Below are positions 55,029 through 64,000 of a DNA stretch of 64,000 bases, piece after piece. Location of the stretch: contig JACEFZ010011076.1 in assembly GCA_014155875.1 (NCBI GenBank), positions 1 to 64,000 of the forward strand, written 5' to 3'. Within the stretch, counting starts at the first letter, position 1; every line of letters begins with the position of its first letter. The notes below the pieces were generated by a model that was not told the origin of the DNA, made no database searches, and saw nothing but the letters and a program-made list of their open reading frames with translations. The translations under genes and the position numbers were made by a program. The DNA is from Cepaea nemoralis (lineage: Eukaryota; Mollusca; Gastropoda; Stylommatophora; Helicidae).

Positions 55029-55680
55029 CTACGCTACAGAGGCTATCCATGGCTTTTGTTAGAGTATAGAGACTACACTACAGGGGCTATCCACGGCTTT
55101 TATTAGAGTTTAGAGACTTCACTACAGGAGCTATCTATGGCTGTTGAAAGAGTTTAGAGACTTCACTGCATGGGCTATCCATGGCTATTGTTAGAGTTTA
55201 GAGACTACACTGCAGGGACTATCCAAGGTTTATGTTAGAATTTGAAGACTACACTACAAGTGTTGTTTATGGCTTATGTTATAGTTTAGAGACTATGCTA
55301 CAGGGGCTATCCATGGCTTATGTTAGAGTTTAGAGAATATGCTGCATGGGCTATCCGTTTCGTATGTTAGAGTTTAGAGACTAAGCTATGCTGGCTATCC
55401 ATAGTTTACGTTAGAATTTAGAGACTGCGCTACAGCAAGTATCCATGGTTTATGTTAGAGTTTAGAGACTCCGCTAGAGGGGATATTCATGGCTTAAATA
55501 GACTGTAGAGAATAAGCTACAGGGGCTATCCATGGCTTATGGTAGAGTTTAGAGACTACGCTACATGGGCTATCCATGGCTTAGCGTAGAGTTTAGAGAC
55601 TACGCTACATGGGCTATCCATGGCTTAGCGTAGAGTTTAGAGACTACGCTACATGGGCTATCCATGGCTTATGGTGGAGA
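55028..55680. repeat. 44-bp tandem array derived from a tRNA-like head
   Basis: About 15 copies of gtttagagactacgctacat plus gggctatccatggcttatgt tagagt, period 44 bp. On minus, the segment agccatggatagcc(n)ctgtagcgtag equals the first part of the adjacent tRNA-like head. Variation increases toward the left and the last copies at 55560-55660 are nearly identical. Confidence 0.92.
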
Positions 55681-55786
55681 TAAATATCGAGAGACTTTAA
55701 TGAGGGCAACACTCAGCACAAGACAGGCCATTCTATGATGATGCACCATTTCGTGCGGATTTTCAAATACTACGCGCTGCACAGTA

Positions 55787-56030
55787 GCGGCTGGCCGAGT
55801 GGCTAAGAATACCGGATTCTCCTTCGGGAGTTCCGGGTTCAAATCCTATGTAAGGTGTGGATTTTTTTTTTCTGTTGGAGGCAAAAAGAAAACCCTAACC
55901 TGCATAGTTCGCGGTGACTGCACTAGCCAGGCGGCCTTAATTACTCAGGGTCAAACCCCCCTCCCCCGCCCAGCCCACCTTCCTGTCCTACACAAGGCAC
56001 TACAGGCAGTAGATGACAGTTGACAACACA
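55787..56030 (+). mobile_element. SINE family D copy
   Basis: Head gcggctggccgagtggctaa, ccggattctccttcgggagt, B box ccgggttcaaatcc; body ggtgtggatttttttt, ggaggcaaaaagaaaaccct, aacctgcatagttcgcgg, ccaggcggccttaattactc, tgtcctacacaaggcactac. It matches the minus copy at 28440-28655. The 122-bp satellite starts just at its end. Confidence 0.9.
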
Positions 56031-59000
56031 GCCGGTAAGTTAGCACTGTTCATACAAACAATCTGTCACAGCACATGAGACATCAAGAGGGTGAGAGTAC
56101 AAGTAACGTTGGCATCTACGAAAGTTGCACGGTCAACCACAATGACAACACAGCCGGTAAGTTAGCACTGTTCATACAAACAATCTGTCACAGCACATGA
56201 GACATCAACAGGGTGAGAGTACAAGTAACGTTGGCATCTACGAAAGTTGCACGGTCAACCACAATGACAACACAGCCGGTAAGTTAGCACTGTTCATACA
56301 AACAATCTGTCACAGCACATGAGACATCAACAGGGTGAGAGTACAAGTAACGTTGGCATCTACGAAAGTTGCACGGTCAACCACAATGACAACACAGCCG
56401 GTAAGTTAGCACTGTTCATACAAACAATCTGTCACAGCACATGAGACATCAACAGGGTGAGAGTACAAGTAACGTTGGCATCTACGAAAGTTGCACGGTC
56501 AACCACAATGACAACACAGCCGGTAAGTTAGCACTGTTCATACAAACAATCTGTCACAGCACATGAGACATCAACAGGGTGAGAGTACAAGTAACGTTGG
56601 CATCTACGAACATTGCACGGTCAACCACAATGACAACACAGCCGGTAAGTTAGCACTGTTCATACAAACAATCTGTCACAGCACATGAGACATCAACAGG
56701 GTGAGAGTACAAGTAACGTTGGCATCTACGAACATTGCACGGTCAACCACAATGACAACACAGCCGGTAAGTTAGCACTGTTCATACAAACAATCTGTCA
56801 CAGCACATGAGACATCAACAGGGTGAGAGTACAAGTAACGTTGGCATCTACGAAAGTTGCACGGTCAACCACAATGACAACACAGCCGGTAAGTTAGCAC
56901 TGTTCATACAAACAATCTGTCACAGCACATGAGACATCAACAGGGTGAGAGTACAAGTAACGTTGGCATCTACGAAAGTTGCACGGTCAACCACAATGAC
57001 AACACAGCCGGTAAGTTAGTACTGTTCATACAAACAATCTGTCACAGCACATGAGACATCAACAGGGTGAGAGTACAAGTAACGTTGGCATCTACGAACA
57101 TTGCACGGTCAACCACAATGACAACACAGCCGGTAAGTTAGCACTGTTCATACAAACAATCTGTCACAGCACATGAGACATCAACAGGGTGAGAGTACAA
57201 GTAACGTTGGCATCTACGAACATTGCACGGTCAACCACAATGACAACACAGCCGGTAAGTTAGCACTGTTCATACAAACAATCTGTCACAGCACATGAGA
57301 CATCAACAGGGTGAGAGTACAAGTAACGTTGGCATCTACGAACATTGCACGGTCAACCACAATGACAACACAGCCGGTAAGTTAGCACTGTTCATACAAA
57401 CAATCTGTCACAGCACATGAGACATCAACAGGGTGAGAGTACAAGTAACGTTGGCATCTACGAACATTGCACGGTCAACCACAATGACAACACAGCCGGT
57501 AAGTTAGCACTGTTCATACAAACAATCTGTCACAGCACATGAGACATCAACAGGGTGAGAGTACAAGTAACGTTGGCATCTACGAACATTGCACGGTCAA
57601 CCACAATGACAACACAGCCGGTAAGTTAGCACTGTTCATACAAACAATCTGTCACAGCACATGAGACATCAACAGGGTGAGAGTACAAGTAACGTTGGCA
57701 TCTACGAAAGTTGCACGGTCAACCACAATGACAACACAGCCGGTAAGTTAGCACTGTTCATACAAACAATCTGTCACAGCACATGAGACATCAACAGGGT
57801 GAGAGTACAAGTAACGTTGGCATCTACGAACAGTTGCACGGTCAACCACAATGACAACACAGCCGGTAAGTTAGCACTGTTCATACAAACAATCTGTCAC
57901 AGCACATGAGACATCAACAGGGTGAGAGTACAAGTAACGTTGGCATCTACGAAAGTTGCACGGTCAACCACAATGACAACACAGCCGGTAAGTTAGCACT
58001 GTTCATACAAACAATCTGTCACAGCACATGAGACATCAACAGGGTGAGAGTACAAGTAACGTTGGCATCTACGAAAGTTGCACGGTCAACCACAATGACA
58101 ACACAGCCGGTAAGTTAGCACTGTTCATACAAACAATCTGTCACAGCACATGAGACATCAACGCACTGTTCATACAAACAATCTGTCACAGCACATGAGA
58201 CATCAACAGGGTGAGAGTACAAGTAACGTTGGCATCTACGAAAGTTGCACGGTCAACCACAATGACAACACAGCCGGTAAGTTAGCACTGTTCATACAAA
58301 ACAATCTGTCACAGCACATGAGACATCAACAGGGTGAGAGTACAAGTAACGTTGGCATCTACGAAAGTTGCACGGTCAACCACAATGACAACACAGCCGG
58401 TAAGTTAGCACTGTTCATACAAACAATCTGTCACAGCACATGAGACATCAACAGGGTGAGAGTACAAGTAACGTTGGCATCTACGAAAGTTGCACGGTCA
58501 ACCACAATGACAACACAGCCGGTAAGTTAGCACTGTTCATACAAACAATCTGTCACAGCACATGAGACATCAAGAGGATGAGAGTACAAGTAACGTTGGC
58601 ATCTACGAAAGTTGCACGGTCAACCACAATGACAACACAGCCGGTAAGTTAGCACTGTTCATACAAACAATCTGTCACAGCACATGAGACATCAACAGGG
58701 TGAGAGTACAAGTAACGTTGGCATCTACGAAAGTTGCACGGTCAACCACAATGACAACACAGCCGGTAAGTTAGCACTGTTCATACAAACAATCTGTCAC
58801 AGCACATGAGACATCAACAGGGTGAGAGTACAAGTAACGTTGGCATCTACGAAAGTTGCACGGTCAACCACAATGACAACACAGCCGGTAAGTTAGCACT
58901 GTTCATACAAACAATCTGTCACAGCACATGAGACATCAACAGGGTGAGAGTACAAGTAACGTTGGCATCTACGAAAGTTGCACGGTCAACCACAATGACA

Positions 59001-62000
59001 ACACAGCCGGTAAGTTAGCACTGTTCATACAAACAATCTGTCACAGCACATGAGACATCAACAGGGTGAGAGTACAAGTAACGTTGGCATCTACGAAAGT
59101 TGCACGGTCAACCACAATGACAACACAGCCGGTAAGTTAGCACTGTTCATACAAACAATCTGTCACAGCACATGAGACATCAACAGGGTGAGAGTACAAG
59201 TAACGTTGGCATCTACGAAAGTTGCACGGTCAACCACAATGACAACACAGCCGGTAAGTTAGCACTGTTCATACAAACAATCTGTCACAGCACATGAGAC
59301 ATCAACAGGGTGAGAGTACAAGTAACGTTGGCATCTACGAAAGTTGCACGGTCAACCACAATGACAACACAGCCGGTAAGTTAGCACTGTTCATACAAAC
59401 AATCTGTCACAGCACATGAGACATCAACAGGGTGAGAGTACAAGTAACGTTGGCATCTACGAAAGTTGCACGGTCAACCACAATGACAACACAGCCGGTA
59501 AGTTAGCACTGTTCATACAAACAATCTGTCACAGCACATGAGACATCAACAGGGTGAGAGTACAAGTAACGTTGGCATCTACGAAAGTTGCACGGTCAAC
59601 CACAATGACAACACAGCCGGTAAGTTAGCACTGTTCATACAAACAATCTGTCACAGCACATGAGACATCAACAGGGTGAGAGTACAAGTAACGTTGGCAT
59701 CTACGAAAGTTGCACGGTCAACCACAATGACAACACAGCCGGTAAGTTAGCACTGTTCATACAAACAATCTGTCACAGCACATGAGACATCAACAGGGTG
59801 AGAGTACAAGTAACGTTGGCATCTACGAAAGTTGCACGGTCAACCACAATGACAACACAGCCGGTAAGTTAGCACTGTTCATACAAACAATCTGTCACAG
59901 CACATGAGACATCAACAGGGTGAGAGTACAAGTAACGTTGGCATCTACGAAAGCTGCACGGTCAACCACAATGACAACACAGCCGGTAAGTTAGCACTGT
60001 TCATACAAACAATCTGTCACAGCACATGAGACATCAACAGGGTGAGAGTACAAGTAACGTTGGCATCTACGAAAGTTGCACGGTCAACCACAATGACAAC
60101 ACAGCCGGTAAGTTAGCACTGTTCATACAAACAATCTGTCACAGCACATGAGACATCAACAGGGTGAGAGTACAAGTAACGTTGGCATCTACGAAAGTTG
60201 CACGGTCAACCACAATGACAACACAGCCGGTAAGTTAGCACTGTTCATACAAACAATCTGTCACAGCACATGAGACATCAACAGGGTGAGAGTACAAGTA
60301 ACGTTGGCATCTACGAAAGCTGCACGGTCAACCACAATGACAACACAGCCGGTAAGTTAGCACTGTTCATACAAACAATCTGTCACAGCACATGAGACAT
60401 CAACAGGGTGAGAGTACAAGTAACGTTGGCATCTACGAAAGCTGCACGGTCAACCACAATGACAACACAGCCGGTAAGTTAGCACTGTTCATACAAACAA
60501 TCTGTCACAGCACATGAGACATCAACAGGGTGAGAGTACAAGTAACGTTGGCATCTACGAAAGCTGCACGGTCAACCACAATGACAACACAGCCGGTAAT
60601 TTAGCACTGTTCATACAAACAATCTGTCACAGCACATGAGACATCAACAGGGTGAGAGTACAAGTAACGTTGGCATCTACGAAAGCTGCACGGTCAACCA
60701 CAATGACAACACAGCCGGTAAGTTAGCACTGTTCATACAAACAATCTGTCACAGCACATGAGACATCAACAGGGATGAGAGTACAAGTAACGTTGGCATC
60801 TACGAACAGTTGCACGGTCAACCCAATGACAACACAGCCGTTAATTTAGCACTGTTCATACAAACATCTGTCACAGCACATGAGACATCAACAGGTGAGA
60901 GTACAAGTAACGTTGGCATCTACGAAAGTTGCACGGTCAACCACAATGACAACACAGCCGGTAAGTTAGCACTGTTCATACAAACAATCTGTCACAGCCA
61001 TGAGACCATCAACAGGGTGAGAGTACAAGTAACGTTGGCATCTACGAAAGTTGCACGGTCAACCACAATGACAACACAGCCGGTATGTTAGCACTGTTCA
61101 TACAAACAATCTGTCACAGCACATGAGACATCAACAGGGTGAGAGTACAAGTAACGTTGGCATCTACGAAAGCTGCACGGTCAACCACAATGACAACACA
61201 GCCGGTAAGTTAGCACTGTTCATACACAAACAATCTGTCACAGCACATGAGACATCAACAGGGTGAGAGTACAAGTAACGTTGGCATCTACGAAAGTTGC
61301 ACGGTCAAACCACAATGACAACACAGCCGGTAATTTAGCACTGTTCATACAAACAATCTGTCACAGCACATGAGACCATCAACAGGGTGAGAGTACAAGT
61401 ACGTTGGCATCTACGAAAGTTGCACGGTCAACCACACTGACAACACAGCGGTAATTTAGCACTGTTCATACAAACAATCGTCACAGCACATGAGACATCA
61501 ACAGGTAGAGAGTACAAGTAACGTTGGCATCTACGAAAGTGCACGGTCAACCACAATGACAACACAGCCGGTAATTAGCACTGTTCATACAAACAACTCT
61601 GTCACAGCACATGAGGACATCAACAGGGTGAGTAGGTACAAGTAACGTTGGCATCTACGAATAGTTGCCCGGTCAACCACCAAATGACAACACAGCCGTG
61701 ATAAAGTTAGCACTGTTTTCATACAAACAATCTTGTCACAGCACATGAGACATCAACAGGATGAGTAGTAGTAAAAGTAACGTTGGCATCTACGAACAGT
61801 GCACCGGTCACACCACAATGACAACACAGCCGGTAAGATTAGCACTGTTCATACAAACAATTCTGTCACAGCCATGAGACAATCAACAGGGATGAGAGTT
61901 ACAAGTAACGTTGGCATCTACGAAGTTGCACGTGTCACCACAAATGACACCACAGCCTGGTAAGTTAGCACTGTTCATACAAACAATCTGTCACAGCACA

Positions 62001-62930
62001 TGAGACATCAACAGGGTGAGAGTACAAGTAACGTTGGCATCTACGAAAGTTGCACGGTCAACCACAATGACAACACAGCCGGTAATTTAGCACTGTTCAT
62101 ACAAACAATCTGTCACAGCACATGAGACATCAACAGGGTGAGAGTACAAGTAACGTTGGCATCTACGAAAGTTGCACGGTCAACCACAATGACAACACAG
62201 CCGGTAAGTTAGCACTGTTCATACAAACAATCTGTCACAGCACATGAGACATCAACAGGTGAGAGTACAAGTAACGTTGGCATCTACGAAAGTTGCACGG
62301 TCAACCTACAATGACAACACAGCCGGTAAGTTAGCTACTGTTCATACAAACAATCTGTCACAGCACATGAGACATCACAGGGTGAGAGTACAAGTAACGT
62401 TGGCATCTACGAAAGTTGCACGGTCAACCCACAATGACAACACAGCCCGGTAAGTTTAGCACTGTTCATACAAACAATCTGTCACAGCACATGAGACATC
62501 AACAGGGTGAGAGTACAAGTAACGTTGGCATCTACGAAAGTTGCACGGTCAACACAATGACCAACACAGCCGGTAATTTAGCACTGTTCATACAAACAAT
62601 CTGTCACAGCACATGAGACATCAACAGGGTGAGAGTACAAGTAACGTTGGCATCTACGAAAGTTGCACGGTCAACCACAATGACAACACGCCGGTAAGTT
62701 AGCACTGTTCATACAAACAATCTGTCAACGCACATGAGGACATCAACAGGATGAGAGTACAAGTAACGTTGGCATCTACGAAAGTTGCACGGTCAACCAC
62801 AATGACAACACAGCCGGTAAGTAGCACTGTCATACAAACAATTGTCACAGCACATGAGACATCAAGAGGATGAGAGTACAAGTAACGTTGGCATCTACGA
62901 AAGCTGCACGGTCAACCACAATTGTATGTT
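56024..62930. repeat. 122-bp satellite, about 56 copies
   Basis: Unit: cagcacatgagacatcaaca, gggtgagagtacaagtaacg, ttggcatctacgaaagttgc, acggtcaaccacaatgacaa, cacagccggtaagttagcac, tgttcatacaaacaatctgt, ca. The period is exactly 122 from 56069 to about 60770. Diagnostic variants in the middle of the unit (cgaaagttgc, cgaacattgc, cgaaagctgc, cgaacagttgc) are grouped in blocks. One unit at about 58150 is truncated. From about 60770 copies carry many small indels, worst at 61500-61980. Open frames here are artefacts. Confidence 0.98.
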
Positions 62931-63248
62931 TAGTTTAGCCGACGGATCATCATCACTGCACACGGGTGTAATCCATAAGTGCTCAGTTCTACTCCTAACT
63001 CAAGCCTGAGTCCGGAGAATCTCAGCTCAGTGCACGAACTCCGTAGCAACGGCGAGGATCTTTAAATACTTTGGTTAGATTTTTCACTCGAAATTTTGCC
63101 CGGGCAGCGCCGTTAGGCTACTCTTTTTCGATTTCCAACTGCCAAGGGATTTTTTTTTACGTGCGCAACAATACACACGGGCGTCCAACCACAGTTGTAT
63201 GTAGAAGGACACTGTTGTCAGCCAAGCTTCAACTTTTATTAAAATAAC
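62931..63248. other. Satellite right flank with old repeat pieces
   Basis: Contains a family E SINE fragment around 63028-63056 (gtgcacgaactccgtagcaa) and an old dispersed phrase (tttttttacgtgcgcaacaa) also seen near 4185. No gene. Confidence 0.5.
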
Positions 63249-63345
63249 TAGCTGACCCGGCCCGGCTTCGCCCAGACTCTGGTGGGGAGCATCTCATTTA
63301 ATTCATATAAGTAGTCATATAAGTTCTCGTTCCCGTTACCGACTA

Positions 63346-63380
<35 letters not shown>

Positions 63381-63529
63381 TATAAGTTCCCGATCATATA
63401 AGTCATATAAGTTCCCGTTCCGACTATCTATCTGTCTGTCTGTCTGACCCGGCCCGGCATCGCCCAACTCCTGGTGGGGAGCATCTCATTTAATCATATA
63501 AGTAGTCATATAAGTTTCCCGTTCCCCAC

Positions 63530-63594
<65 letters not shown>

Positions 63595-63712
63595 ATCTAT
63601 CTATCTGTCTGTCTGACCCCGGGCCCCGCCCAGGGGGGGAGATCTCATTTAAATTATATAAGTAGTCATATAAGATCCCGTTCCCGACTATCTGTCTGAC
63701 TGTCTGTCTGTC
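63249..63712 (+). repeat. ctagctgacccgg repeat with (TCTG)n runs
   Basis: Starts ctagctgacccggcccggct, tcgcccagactctggtgggg, and restarts twice (63446 gacccggcccggcatcgccc; 63613 gaccccgggccccgccc), each followed by catctcatttaat, ataagtagtcatataag, ttcccgactatctg and a (TCTG)n run. It is the same family as 17581-18862. Confidence 0.85.
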
Positions 63713-63719
63713 TTGGGTA

Positions 63720-64000
63720 AATGTAGGGGAGGAGGAAGACGGAGGTGGGGGAGGGGGGGGGAGGGAGGAGACAGGAGGAGTAGGGAGGAAAGGAAGGAGG
63801 AGGGGGTTAGGAGGAGTAGGGTGGAGGAGGAGGCGAGGAGGAGGGGGGAGGAAGAGGGGGGGGAGGGGGGAGGCGGGAGGGAGGAGGAGGGGGGAGGGGA
63901 GTGATGAGGTGGAGGGGAGGGGGGGGAGGGCGGAGGGCGAGGAGGAGGGGGGGGGGAGGGATAGGAGGGGGGAGGAGGAGGAAGAGGGCGGAGGAGGGAG
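63720..64000. repeat. G/A-rich low-complexity end of window
   Basis: Almost pure ggagg/gagga sequence to the edge. Gly/Arg/Glu frames are artefacts. It may reflect a real polypurine tract or a poorly resolved contig end. Confidence 0.9.

Noticed and set aside
58150..62616. Open frames in the 122-bp satellite
   Set aside because: 122 is not a multiple of 3; the frames come from indels and short runs without stops.

Overview
This window looks like intergenic, transposon-dominated DNA from a metazoan nuclear genome. The coding sequence comes almost entirely from retrotransposons, several SINE families have tRNA-like heads, there are long (TA)n tracts and three large satellites, and I find no operon structure and no convincing host gene. 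The mix (RTE LINEs with short microsatellite tails, a Gmr1-type Ty3/gypsy element, tRNA-headed SINEs with a conserved central domain, piggyBac and hAT remnants) fits a marine invertebrate. A mollusc is my best guess; this is inference, not proof.

Layout. 1-16 kb: a 29-bp minisatellite, the C-terminal piece of a LINE ending in a C2H2 finger, scattered SINEs, minus-strand RTE LINE debris (7.6-10.9 kb), and a ~165-bp tandem repeat at 14.2-15.4 kb broken by two SINEs and a truncated LINE. 16-24 kb: SINEs, a (TA)n-bounded repeat with a 310-bp tandem duplication, and an internally deleted RTE LINE carrying a SINE with clear target-site duplications. 24-26 kb: a decayed LINE ORF1 with zinc knuckles. 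26-37 kb: SINEs, including one inserted in another and one A/B chimera, a hAT terminal repeat, and a 5'-truncated RTE copy.

The core is 37.2-49.5 kb, a three-level nest. An 86-bp satellite is interrupted by a 10.7-kb LTR retrotransposon (497-bp LTRs with 3 differences, 5-bp target duplication ATATC). This in turn is interrupted by a 2.6-kb piggyBac remnant flanked by TTAA. The retrotransposon's pol has protease, integrase, reverse transcriptase, RNase H in that order, so integrase precedes RT. That is the Gmr1 arrangement, opposite to ordinary Ty3/gypsy.

50.8-54.3 kb holds a nearly complete RTE/BovB-like LINE (APE endonuclease plus RT) split into three frames by two single-A gains in A runs. 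A perfect 17-bp palindrome lies just downstream. 55-63 kb holds a 44-bp array that appears to derive from a tRNA-like SINE head, then about 56 copies of a 122-bp satellite whose last 2 kb is full of indels, probably sequencing or assembly error. The window ends in (TCTG)n and purine-rich low-complexity DNA.

The intact autonomous-type enzymes are the Gmr1-like pol and the RTE EN/RT. The SINEs would depend on a LINE reverse transcriptase, and a motif shared between the SINE-B central domain and an RTE 5' region points to RTE as a relative or partner.
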